This document shows, piece after piece, positions 23,546-31,918 of a stretch of 64,000 nt of DNA (positions within the stretch are counted from its first letter, which is position 1; each line of letters begins with the position of its first letter). This DNA is from Marinilongibacter aquaticus. Lineage in GTDB: Bacteria > Bacteroidota > Bacteroidia > Cytophagales > Spirosomataceae. The position numbers and the translations under genes are program-made. The notes beneath the pieces are model-generated. The model searched no databases and was not told the DNA's origin. It saw nothing but the letters and a program-made list of their open reading frames with translations. The DNA is taken from positions 3,683,501 through 3,747,500 of the forward strand of contig NZ_CP083757.1 of the NCBI RefSeq assembly GCF_020149935.1. The letters run 5' to 3'.

Positions 23546-25681
23546 TTAGAGGTACTGTTCCACCTCGATATCTTCCAAATTGAAAGGCTGGCTGTAGAGC
23601 CTTTTCCCCGTGGCCGCAGCAATTGCATTGGCTATGGCTCCGCCAGTAGGTGGCAAAGCGGGTTCACCTAAACCTGTGGGCGATTTGCCATTGTCCACAA
23701 AATAGGCTTCTACTTCCGGCACTTCTTTCATCCGAATTAAACGGTATTTGTCGTAATTTTTCTCTTCGGGTTCTCCATTTTTAAATGTCAGCTTACCGTA
23801 CATGGCATGCCCAATTCCATCGGTTACGGCTCCGTAAATTTGGTTTTGGGCACCACTTTGGTTGATGACAATCCCGCAGTCGGTGGCCGCTATCACTTTG
23901 AGCAATTGAGGCTTTTTGCGGTCTTTGCTCATTTCGGCTACTTGGGCCACATACGAATTGTGCGAGAAATAGGCACTGAATCCCTGAGCTACACTCTTTT
24001 TCTTGCCCCATTTGGCTTTTTCTGCCGCCAGCTTAATGGTCGCAGCAAAGCGATCGGGTTCGTAAGTAAGCTTTCCAACCGGATTGCTCAGAGCCCGGTC
24101 GAAAAGTTCCAGACGAAAGGCTACGGTATCTTTACCTGCAGCTTGGGCCACTTCATCCAAGAACGCATTTTCGGCATAGGCCAAAAAGTTTGTGATCGGA
24201 GCTCGCCAAGGACCTGTGGTAATGTGCGATTCTTGATTTACATTTTCTACCCAATAATTGTCGACCGCCGCGGCAGGGAAATTGTCTTCTCGCGTGCAGT
24301 TGCCCGCATTGATACCCACTCCTTTTAAATGGTAGCCGATCATTTGGCCTTGGGCATCGAGAGCGGCACGGAAACGATACCGTACAGCTGGACGATAATA
24401 ACCGCCTCCAATATCGTCTTCCTTCAACCAAGTTACTTTTACAGGTCTTTTCGAAAGCTTGGACACTTGTGCGGCTTCGATGGCATAACCGTCATCCAAA
24501 CGTCGGCCAAAACCACCGCCCATTTTTGTCAGTTCAACGCTGATTTTTTCTTGCGGGATGTCCAATATTTTAGAAACAGAAGCTCGAGCCCTTCCGGGTG
24601 TTTGGCTTGGGCCAGCGAGTTCTACGGTGCCGTCGGCTTTTACATTTGCGTAAAAGTTCATGGGCTCCATGGGGCTATGGGGCAAGAATGGACACTGGTA
24701 CTCGGCTTCCACAATTTTTGCTGCATTTTTGAAAGCCGATTCAGGGTCACCGTCCTTTCTTTTGGTTTCACCACTTTTGGGATCATTCAAAAGCTTTTTG
24801 AACATTTCGTCGTGTTCGTGGGTGCTTTCCAAATTGCCCGGATCTTCCCACTCGATTTTCAGTTTTTTACGGGCTTGCATAATCTGCCAAGTGCTTTCGC
24901 CTACAACGGCCACTTTATTGTCGAAAGACACAACGTCGACAATGCCAGGCATTGTCAAGACTTCGGTTGCATCGTACGATTTCAGTTTAAGGCCAAAGGC
25001 CGGCGGTCTCTGGATTTGGGCATGGAACATGCCGTCTTTCTTCAAATCGATTCCGAAAAGTCTTTTGCCCACCAACACATTCGGGTTGTCCACGCCTTTG
25101 TGCCAACCGCCAATTAGTGTATAATCGCTTTGCGGGCGTAGTGCTACATTTTCTGGAGCCTGCATTGTTTTGGCGGTATCGACCAATTCTCCATAAGTGA
25201 TGGATGTATTGTTTGGCCCCCAAACCTTGCCGTCTTTTGTCGTAAGTTTGTCGGCAGAAACATTCCATTTTTGGGCGGCCGCCATTTTCATAAGTTCGCG
25301 AGCGGTGGCTCCCGCCATTCTCAGGCGGTCCCATGAGTGTTTGATGGCCCCACTTCCTCCGGTCAATTGCCTTTCAAATTTATCCGAAAGGTCGGCTTGA
25401 AGCACCTGCACATCGTTGAAGTCGACATCGAGCTCTTCGGCCACGATCAGCGGGAAGGCTGTTTTGATGCCTTGGCCAATTTCTGGGTTTGGCGAAAAAA
25501 TGCTGATTTTACCGTTTGGAGCGATTGACAAATAAGCATTGAATTCCACCGGAATGGCCGAAGCGTCGCTTACTTTGGCTGCAAAGGCTTCTTTGCCCAA
25601 CCAGTTGAAACTGAGCAGTAAACCTCCAGAGGCCAGAGAGGCCGATTTAAGAAAATCTCTTCTTGTATGATTGTTGTTCAT
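23546..25681 (-). CDS. Tat-exported molybdenum hydroxylase large subunit (IorB-like)
   Basis: The molybdopterin-binding subunit of a xanthine-oxidase-family enzyme of the single-chain IorB type. A Tat signal (HTRRDFLKSA) is followed by the MPT-contact motifs GQGIKTAF, GGGFGRRL and GPWRAP, and near the end TGLGEPALPPTGGAIANA holds the catalytic Glu. Length (711) fits isoquinoline 1-oxidoreductase beta subunits; the substrate is likely an aldehyde or N-heterocycle. ATG 25681 is preferred to GTG 25687. It lies 31 bases downstream of the 2Fe-2S subunit gene and forms an operon with it. Electron acceptor genes (cytochrome c) and the XdhC maturation factor are not in the window. Confidence 0.9.
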   Translation of the reverse strand: MNNNHTRRDFLKSASLASGGLLLSFNWLGKEAFAAKVSDASAIPVEFNAYLSIAPNGKISIFSPNPEIGQGIKTAFPLIVAEELDVDFNDVQVLQADLSDKFERQLTGGSGAIKHSWDRLRMAGATARELMKMAAAQKWNVSADKLTTKDGKVWGPNNTSITYGELVDTAKTMQAPENVALRPQSDYTLIGGWHKGVDNPNVLVGKRLFGIDLKKDGMFHAQIQRPPAFGLKLKSYDATEVLTMPGIVDVVSFDNKVAVVGESTWQIMQARKKLKIEWEDPGNLESTHEHDEMFKKLLNDPKSGETKRKDGDPESAFKNAAKIVEAEYQCPFLPHSPMEPMNFYANVKADGTVELAGPSQTPGRARASVSKILDIPQEKISVELTKMGGGFGRRLDDGYAIEAAQVSKLSKRPVKVTWLKEDDIGGGYYRPAVRYRFRAALDAQGQMIGYHLKGVGINAGNCTREDNFPAAAVDNYWVENVNQESHITTGPWRAPITNFLAYAENAFLDEVAQAAGKDTVAFRLELFDRALSNPVGKLTYEPDRFAATIKLAAEKAKWGKKKSVAQGFSAYFSHNSYVAQVAEMSKDRKKPQLLKVIAATDCGIVINQSGAQNQIYGAVTDGIGHAMYGKLTFKNGEPEEKNYDKYRLIRMKEVPEVEAYFVDNGKSPTGLGEPALPPTGGAIANAIAAATGKRLYSQPFNLEDIEVEQYL

Positions 25682-25712
25682 TGTCACAAGGGGATAGTTT
25701 GATAGAATAGGC

Positions 25713-26174
25713 TTATTTCGCTTTATCCGCCGCTAATTTTACGGCTTTGCGGATACGATGGTAAGTGCCGCAACGACAGATATGCGGGTTCATAGCATCT
25801 TCTATTTCTTCTTCCGAAGGAGCCTTATTGTCTCGAATAAAGGCCGCGGCGGTCATCATTTGGCCAGCTTGGCAATACCCGCACTGCGGAACGTCCAGTT
25901 CGTCCCAAGCTTGTTGTACTGGATGAGACCCATCTGTCGAAAGGCCTTCGATTGTCGTAATTTCCGCTTCGCCTATTGCCGAAATAGGCATTACGCAAGA
26001 ACGGATCGGGTTGCCATCCATGTGTACGGTACAGGCTCCACACTGGGCAATACCGCAACCGTACTTGGTGCCAACCAAATCGGCATGCTCACGCAAATAC
26101 CAAAGCAATGGTGTTTCTGGATCAATGTCGGTTTTGTAGTTTTTACCGTTGATCTTTAAGTTCAATTGGGCCAT
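25713..26174 (-). CDS. 2Fe-2S subunit of the molybdenum hydroxylase (IorA-like)
   Basis: The small electron-transfer subunit that pairs with the following large subunit. It binds two 2Fe-2S clusters: the plant-ferredoxin type in GCGIAQCGACTVHMDG plus RSCVMP, and the second in QCGYCQAG plus HICRCGTY. Length (153) is typical. It has no signal peptide of its own, so it would have to be carried across the membrane together with the Tat-tagged partner (a hitchhiker mechanism known for this family). First gene of the two-gene operon. Confidence 0.93.
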   Translation of the reverse strand: MAQLNLKINGKNYKTDIDPETPLLWYLREHADLVGTKYGCGIAQCGACTVHMDGNPIRSCVMPISAIGEAEITTIEGLSTDGSHPVQQAWDELDVPQCGYCQAGQMMTAAAFIRDNKAPSEEEIEDAMNPHICRCGTYHRIRKAVKLAADKAK

Positions 26175-26331
26175 AGTTTAAAGGTAAACTTTTGATTGTT
26201 AGTGAATTTAAAAAGAATTTTGAGCTATGACAAGCATCCATTAAAGAAGTAGATGAAGTCGTTTATTGAATAGGATAAATCCGAAAATGCCAACGAAGTA
26301 GATTTTTGGTACTTCAACGGTCGGGTATTTT

Positions 26332-28779
26332 TCACTCTTTGTAAAAAATTCGCTTCACTCGTCCGCCTACGCTTGTAAGCACTTCGTAAGGGATAGAATT
26401 CAACTTCTTGGCCAAATCAAAAATAGGGATTTCATTCCCGAAAATTTCCACCAAATCGCCTTCCGAAACCGAGAGTCCGCTTACATCGATCATGCACATA
26501 TCCATGCAGATATTTCCTATGGTTTTGCAGCGTTTGCCCTGAATGAAAACCTCTCCATTTCCCTGCCCGAAATGCCTGTTGAAACCATCGGCATATCCTA
26601 TGGCAATGGTGGCTATTTGCATATCTTCTTCCGCTCGGCCGTGTCGGCCGTATCCAATCGTGTCACCAGCTTTAATGCTTTTAATCTGGGAAATGGTGGT
26701 TTTCAAGCTGGCCACATTCCACAATTCTTCTTGGTGATTTTGACTGCTCTCGATACCGTAGAGGCCAATGCCGAGCCGCACCATATCGAAATGGGCTTCA
26801 GGGAAATTCAAAATACCCGCAGAGTTTAGCATATGACAGATTGGATCGATGCCCAATTTCTTTTTCAATGTCTTGGCGGCTGCTGTAAAGCGTTCAATTT
26901 GTTGCAAAGTAAAGGCACGTTCCGTTTTGTCGTCCGAAGCCGCAAGGTGACTGAAAAGGGAGGCCACTTTGATGTGTTTTTCTGTTTTCAACAAATCTAC
27001 CAGTTCGTCAAAATCTTTTGGCTCAAAACCAAGACGATGCATGCCCGTATCGAGTTTCAAATGCACCGAAAGCGGAGAGCTCAGGGCTTGATGCTTGATA
27101 AAGGAAAGCAAAGAACGAAGCATGGAAATACTGTATATTTCGGGCTCGAGTCGATGATCGATCAGCTTTTTGAAACTGTCTGTTTGGGTGTTCAACACCA
27201 TAATGGGCGTTTCGATGCCCGCTTCTCTCAATTCTACACCTTCATCTGTATACGCAACGGCCAGATAATCCACGCGGTGGTATTGCATCAAACTGGCTAT
27301 TTCCCGACTTCCGCTACCGTAGGCCGAAGCTTTCACCATAACCATGAGTTTCGTACGGCCTTTAAGCAAGGAACGGTAGTAGTTGAGGTTATGGGTAATG
27401 GCGTCGAGATTGACTTCGAGCACAGTGCCGTGTACTTTTTGTTGAAACGCATTGACAATTTTCTCAAAGGCAAATTCACGGGCTCCCTTGATCAAAATCA
27501 ATTCGTGGGCAAATTGATGCTGCGGTTTACTTTCCAAAAAATCTTCTGCCGTGGCAAACGTTTCGATTTCGTCGAAAAGATGGGCATGAGCTGTAATTTC
27601 GGGTCCAATTCCAATCACTTTTTCGATATGGGCCCCTTTCAACAAGTGGCTAATTTTGGCATAGAGTTCGGCAGCTGGCCAGCCCGTTTGCAAAACATCG
27701 CTAAGAATAATGCTGCGTTTGGGGTGAATATGGTGCTGGTTCATGAAATTCAATGCCATTTGCAAGCCGCCGAAATCGTTGTTGTAACTGTCGTCGATCA
27801 GAGAGCATTGGTTTATCCCGTCTTTCAATTCCAAACGCATGGCTACGGGTTTAAGCTGATCAAAACCGGTTTGAATAAAGCTGAGTATTTGCTTTTCGGG
27901 CATTTGGCCTTTCAAAACTTCGTATGCCGCAAAGAAGCAATGAATGCCGTTTTCAATGGAAGCTTCGTCGATAAACGGCAAGCGAAGCGTATATTCTTCG
28001 CTGTTCCAATAAATTGAAATCTCGCTGAAATGGTCACGTAGATACACCTCGACGGGGATCGCTCCCTTTTGTTTTGTAGACCAACCGATGAGCTCAAGTT
28101 TGGGGTTGACGGCCTTCAAGAAAATACGAATTTCTTGATCCATGGATTGGTAATCTTGAGAGTAGATCAAGGTTTTCGCCGAACGAAAGAGCTGCAATTT
28201 CTCGGTGATTTTTTGCTTTTGGCTACGAAAGCCTTCATTGTGGGCCGAACCGATATTGGTAAAAATGCCGATAGTCGGCTGGATAATCTCGGCAAGGGCC
28301 TGCATTTCCGCAGGTTTCGAAATGCCCGCTTCAAAAATGGCGATTTCATGGTTTTCCTGCATAGGCCAAACAGACAAGGGCACCCCAATTTGCGAATTGT
28401 AGGAACGGGGGCTCTTGATGACCGAAAATTTTTGCGAAAGAATTGTATTGAGCCATTCTTTCACAATGGTTTTGCCGTTGCTGCCGGTTATGCCTACTAC
28501 GGGGATTTTGAATTTGCTGCGGTGTTTTTTTACCAAATCTTGGAAAGCTTTGACAGTGTTTTCGACCGCATAAAATTTTAAATTCTTGTCTTCGAAAGTG
28601 TGTTGGGCATGCCATTCATTGTTTACTAAAAAGCTTGTTACTCCCTTTTCTATTAGCTCGGGAATAAAGCGGTGGCCATCGTGGCGTTCGCCTTTGATGG
28701 CGATAAAAAGCGTATTTTCAGCCTGGCTTAAAAAGCGGCTGTCGGTCAGTAAAAGGGTATTTTCGGAAAGCTCGATCAT
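26332..28779 (-). CDS. Bifunctional MurF-Alr: D-Ala-D-Ala-adding ligase plus alanine racemase
   Basis: A fusion of two cell-wall enzymes. Residues 1 to about 445 are MurF, which adds D-Ala-D-Ala to UDP-MurNAc-tripeptide: ATP loop GITGSNGKT at 96-104 and the C-terminal SYNNDFGGL region. Residues about 450-815 are alanine racemase, which makes the D-Ala: VMVKASAYGSG holds the PLP lysine, KLDTGMHRLGF and VRLGIGLYG follow, and SVGGRVKRIF closes. The fusion is well known in Bacteroidota. In MurF the usual Lys-Thr motif is intact, so both halves look active. A stand-alone -7 element lies upstream; no other cell-wall gene is adjacent. Confidence 0.95.
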   Translation of the reverse strand: MIELSENTLLLTDSRFLSQAENTLFIAIKGERHDGHRFIPELIEKGVTSFLVNNEWHAQHTFEDKNLKFYAVENTVKAFQDLVKKHRSKFKIPVVGITGSNGKTIVKEWLNTILSQKFSVIKSPRSYNSQIGVPLSVWPMQENHEIAIFEAGISKPAEMQALAEIIQPTIGIFTNIGSAHNEGFRSQKQKITEKLQLFRSAKTLIYSQDYQSMDQEIRIFLKAVNPKLELIGWSTKQKGAIPVEVYLRDHFSEISIYWNSEEYTLRLPFIDEASIENGIHCFFAAYEVLKGQMPEKQILSFIQTGFDQLKPVAMRLELKDGINQCSLIDDSYNNDFGGLQMALNFMNQHHIHPKRSIILSDVLQTGWPAAELYAKISHLLKGAHIEKVIGIGPEITAHAHLFDEIETFATAEDFLESKPQHQFAHELILIKGAREFAFEKIVNAFQQKVHGTVLEVNLDAITHNLNYYRSLLKGRTKLMVMVKASAYGSGSREIASLMQYHRVDYLAVAYTDEGVELREAGIETPIMVLNTQTDSFKKLIDHRLEPEIYSISMLRSLLSFIKHQALSSPLSVHLKLDTGMHRLGFEPKDFDELVDLLKTEKHIKVASLFSHLAASDDKTERAFTLQQIERFTAAAKTLKKKLGIDPICHMLNSAGILNFPEAHFDMVRLGIGLYGIESSQNHQEELWNVASLKTTISQIKSIKAGDTIGYGRHGRAEEDMQIATIAIGYADGFNRHFGQGNGEVFIQGKRCKTIGNICMDMCMIDVSGLSVSEGDLVEIFGNEIPIFDLAKKLNSIPYEVLTSVGGRVKRIFYKE

Positions 28780-28798
28780 GATTGCATGTTTAAAAGAG

Positions 28799-28806
28799 CA
28801 AATTTA
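28799..28806 (-). promoter_or_regulatory. -7 element of murF-alr
   Basis: The minus strand reads TAAATTTG, a full TAnnTTTG match, about 20 bases before the ATG. No clear TTG is seen 17-20 bases further up. Confidence 0.45.
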
Positions 28807-28911
28807 CAGCTTCATTTGGATAGAGTTTTAGCATTGTCCAAATAATCTTCTTTTCTCAAAAGGTTTTCGAAAGCGAGAATCGCGAAAGGAGCGGGTTCTT
28901 TGGCCTTTTCT

Positions 28912-28919
28912 TATTTTTG
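28912..28919 (+). promoter_or_regulatory. -7 element of tatD
   Basis: TATTTTTG matches TAnnTTTG and stands 15 bases before the ATG at 28935, so the leader would be very short. The -33 region is not recognisable. Confidence 0.4.
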
Positions 28920-28934
28920 CAAAAAAGGATTTAT

Positions 28935-29714
28935 ATGATTGAAACGCACGCACACGTGTACGATACAGTTTTTGATGAAGATCGCGAAGATACTTTTGCT
29001 CGGGCCAGAGCTTTGGGGATAAATGAGATTTGGATGCCCAATTGCAGCAGCAAAACGGTAGGGCCTATGCTGCAGTTGGCCGAGAAGTATCCGGATTTTT
29101 GTGTGCCCATGATGGGTTTGCACCCTTGTTATGTAGCCGAAAATTTTGAAGAAGAATTGGAGATCGTGGCTTCGCAGTTGAAGTCGCGTAATTTTCCAAT
29201 GATTGGCGAGATTGGTCTGGATTTTTACTGGGATTTGAGCTTTGTGGCCGAACAAGAGCAGGCTTTTATTCGACAATTGGAATTGGCCAAGGCTTTCAAT
29301 TTGCCTATTTGTATTCATTCGCGAAATTCTAAAGATTTGACGCAGAATGCCATTCTGCGTTGCTGTGAACTCATCGAAGCGTTTGGTTGGAAAGAGCTTC
29401 GTGGTATTTTCCACTGTTTTTCGGGAAATTTGGAAGAAGCCAAACGCGTACTTTCTTTGCATTTCGTTTTGGGAATTGGCGGCGTGGCCACATTCAAAAA
29501 CGGAGGTTTGGACAAGGTTTTGCCTTATCTTGCACTGGAAGATATTGTGCTCGAAACCGACTCGCCGTATTTGGCACCTGTGCCTTTTCGCGGAAAAAGA
29601 AATGAAGTGGCGTATATCGATCTCGTAGCCGATAGGGTGGCTCTTTTGATGGGCGAAAACAAGGCGAATGTCGTGGCACAAACCACAAAAAATGCACGTA
29701 AATTAATTCCATGA
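28935..29714 (+). CDS. tatD: TatD-family metal-dependent hydrolase (DNase)
   Basis: A 259-residue cytoplasmic TIM-barrel amidohydrolase-fold nuclease. Metal ligands and motifs are visible: ETHAHVYD at the start, GEIGLDFYWD with a catalytic Glu, PICIHSRNS, GIFHCFSGN and LETDSPYLAP. Members act as 3'-5' exonucleases in DNA repair and RNA turnover. ATG 28935 begins the family's first strand; the upstream TTG adds six unrelated residues and would remove the leader. The stop overlaps the next ATG by 4 bases, so it is coupled to the M1 peptidase gene. Confidence 0.9.
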   Translation: MIETHAHVYDTVFDEDREDTFARARALGINEIWMPNCSSKTVGPMLQLAEKYPDFCVPMMGLHPCYVAENFEEELEIVASQLKSRNFPMIGEIGLDFYWDLSFVAEQEQAFIRQLELAKAFNLPICIHSRNSKDLTQNAILRCCELIEAFGWKELRGIFHCFSGNLEEAKRVLSLHFVLGIGGVATFKNGGLDKVLPYLALEDIVLETDSPYLAPVPFRGKRNEVAYIDLVADRVALLMGENKANVVAQTTKNARKLIP

Positions 29715-31561
29715 AGGTAGTTCTGCTCACTTTGTTTTTGTCCTTCGGTTTGTCCTTTTCTTGGGCCCGCGACCTCGCAGCCCATATTGCCAATTACACG
29801 ATTGATGTGCGTTTGGATCCCGAAAGAAAGGAGCTGAAGGGAAAAGAAAAGTTGATATGGACGAACACCTCTGCCGTGAGCGTAAGTACTTTGCAATTCC
29901 ACTTATACATGAATGCCTTCAAAAACAAAGAAAGCACGTTCATGATGGGATCGGGAGGAAGTTTACGCAGCAATCGAGCGAAGAAGGAAGGCTTAGGGCA
30001 GATCGATATCAAAGAATTTCGCATAGGCAGAGAGGCTCGGAATAGAAAGAACGATTTACGTTTCATTCATCCCGACGATTTCAATCAAAAGGATCAAACG
30101 GTGTGCGAATTGCTTTTGGATAAACCGATTGCCCCGGGCGAACAAATTGTGCTTCACTTTGATTTTGAGGTGAAATTGCCCAAGGTTTTTGCCCGAACAG
30201 GCTACGGCGAAGAGAACTATTTTCTAATTGGGCAATGGTTTCCTAAAATCGGAGTTTTTGAGCAAGACACTCAAGGCAATTGGTCTTGGAATTGTCATCA
30301 GTTTCATGCCCATTCTGAATTCTATGCCGATTTCGGCGAATATTGCGTACAAATCAACGTGCCTGAGGGTTTTGTGGTGGGGGCAACTGGCGAATTGAGC
30401 AGTGAAATTACGTTGAAGGACAAGCGGAAGAGTTATGTTTTTCGAGCGAAAGATGTACATGATTTTGCTTGGACTGCTTCACCAAGATTTCGGGTATTTA
30501 AGGAAAATTGGAAAGGTGTGGAGTTGATTGCTCTTATGCAACCCGAACACGCCAAGCAGTATATTCGGTATTTTGAATCGGCAAAAAGTGCTCTGGCTTA
30601 TTACGAAAAAGTATTGGGCAAATATCCTCATCCCACGCTTACTTTGGTCGATCCCCCTGTGCATAGCGAAGGGTCGGGTGGAATGGAGTATCCCATGTTT
30701 ATCACTTGTGGTACAACTTGGGGTGTGGGTTCTTGGTTTAAACAGGCGGAGATTGTGACGGTGCACGAATTTGGGCATCAATATTTTCAAGGTATTTTGG
30801 CTAGCAATGAGTTTGAGCAAGCCTTTCTCGATGAAGGTTTTAATCAATATTTCGAAAGCCGAATAATGAATGAAACGTATGGTAAAGGGTCTGTTTTGTC
30901 GTTTCCGCTTTTCAAAATAGATGATATTTCGGCCAATCGCTTGAATTACGTCAGCATGGATTTTCCCGAAATCTCTTCAATAAATAAGCCCACTTGGAAA
31001 CTGCCTTCGGATGCCTATGGCACATTGACCTACTCAAAAACGGCAATTGTGCTGACAAGTTTCGAACGGATGATCGGACGCGAGAAAATGGACCGTATAA
31101 TGAAGGCCTATTACACGCGATACAAATTCAAGCATCCTCGTTTCAAAGATTTCAAACAGACAGTCAATTTGGTTTTGGGGAAGAATTACGACTGGTTTTT
31201 TAACCAGACTTTTGATCACAATTACAGCTGCGATTACCGCGTGGACACCTTGGTCAATGAAACTTCCGGCAGTTATTTCATATTGAATAAAAAAGGGAAA
31301 TTGAAAATTCCAACTGAGGTAGAGGTTACGTTTTCCGACGGTTCCGTGTCGTCTTTTGTTTGGGATTCGGCCAAAAATCGTGAACGCTTCGTCTACGGAA
31401 AAGAAATCCTAGCCGTACGCATCGACCCATTCAAAAAGAATCTTTTGGATCTGAATTTGATGAACAACAGCTACGAGGCTGTTCCCCAAAGTGGCGAAAT
31501 GTGGCCTTGGCTGAGCTTATTGTTGGCTTTCGCACAAGAATGGCTTCTTTTCTGGACCTGA
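29711..31561 (+). CDS. M1-family zinc metallopeptidase with C-terminal membrane anchor
   Basis: A 616-residue gluzincin. A signal peptide spans 1-20, the N-terminal beta domain about 22-260, the substrate-binding GSGGMEYP at 321-328, and the zinc site HEFGH at 352-356 with E375 (LDEGFNQY). The catalytic domain runs to about 490 and is followed by a small beta domain. The last 20 residues are hydrophobic (WPWLSLLLAFAQEW) and probably anchor the enzyme in the inner membrane facing the periplasm. It lacks the large ARM domain of aminopeptidase N, as do other exported bacterial M1 enzymes of this length. ATGA coupling to tatD seems to be a matter of gene packing. Confidence 0.88.
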   Translation: MKVVLLTLFLSFGLSFSWARDLAAHIANYTIDVRLDPERKELKGKEKLIWTNTSAVSVSTLQFHLYMNAFKNKESTFMMGSGGSLRSNRAKKEGLGQIDIKEFRIGREARNRKNDLRFIHPDDFNQKDQTVCELLLDKPIAPGEQIVLHFDFEVKLPKVFARTGYGEENYFLIGQWFPKIGVFEQDTQGNWSWNCHQFHAHSEFYADFGEYCVQINVPEGFVVGATGELSSEITLKDKRKSYVFRAKDVHDFAWTASPRFRVFKENWKGVELIALMQPEHAKQYIRYFESAKSALAYYEKVLGKYPHPTLTLVDPPVHSEGSGGMEYPMFITCGTTWGVGSWFKQAEIVTVHEFGHQYFQGILASNEFEQAFLDEGFNQYFESRIMNETYGKGSVLSFPLFKIDDISANRLNYVSMDFPEISSINKPTWKLPSDAYGTLTYSKTAIVLTSFERMIGREKMDRIMKAYYTRYKFKHPRFKDFKQTVNLVLGKNYDWFFNQTFDHNYSCDYRVDTLVNETSGSYFILNKKGKLKIPTEVEVTFSDGSVSSFVWDSAKNRERFVYGKEILAVRIDPFKKNLLDLNLMNNSYEAVPQSGEMWPWLSLLLAFAQEWLLFWT

Positions 31562-31912
31562 TCAACCGGAAACAATAACTCGGGCTCGCTCGCAAATGCC
31601 ACCGATTGGCGGATTGTATTTCGAAACCGAAACCGTTACCTTTTCAACGCCTTGATACGTGCCTTTGATTCGCTCGATGATCTGATGGCCTACGTGCTCA
31701 AGCAGCCTGTGTTTGTGTTGCATTACATGAAGCACAAGTTGGTACAATTCCTCGTAGTTGATTGTGTTCTTCAACAAATCGGTTGAAGCAGCTTCTTGCA
31801 AATCGGTTTCTATGCTCAAATCAATGGAGTATTTATTTCCGATTTTTTGCTCTTCATCGTAGAAGCCATGGTAGGCGAAAAACTCCATGCCTTCGAGCGA
31901 AATCAATCCCAT
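31562..31912 (-). CDS. folB: Dihydroneopterin aldolase
   Basis: A 116-residue enzyme of folate synthesis that splits 7,8-dihydroneopterin to 6-hydroxymethyl-dihydropterin. The family pattern is clear: GMEFFAYHGFYDEEQKIG, with the conserved YHG and Glu, INYEELYQLV with the pterin contact, LLEHVGHQI, and a final VSKYNPPIGG. Length is normal. It follows the DivIVA-like gene after 6 bases and reads in the same direction. Its stop codon lies directly against the stop of the convergent M1 gene with no base between. Confidence 0.93.
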   Translation of the reverse strand: MGLISLEGMEFFAYHGFYDEEQKIGNKYSIDLSIETDLQEAASTDLLKNTINYEELYQLVLHVMQHKHRLLEHVGHQIIERIKGTYQGVEKVTVSVSKYNPPIGGICERARVIVSG

Positions 31913-31918
31913 ATATTA

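Noticed and set aside
24329-25117. A 262-residue open frame opposite the molybdenum hydroxylase gene
   Set aside because: Antisense shadow of a gene with intact motifs; composition is Phe/His-rich and no domain is visible.
26833-28017. A 394-residue open frame opposite murF-alr
   Set aside because: It lies wholly inside the well-supported fusion gene on the other strand, its protein is rich in Cys, Phe, His and Gln in no family-like order, and it shows no motif.
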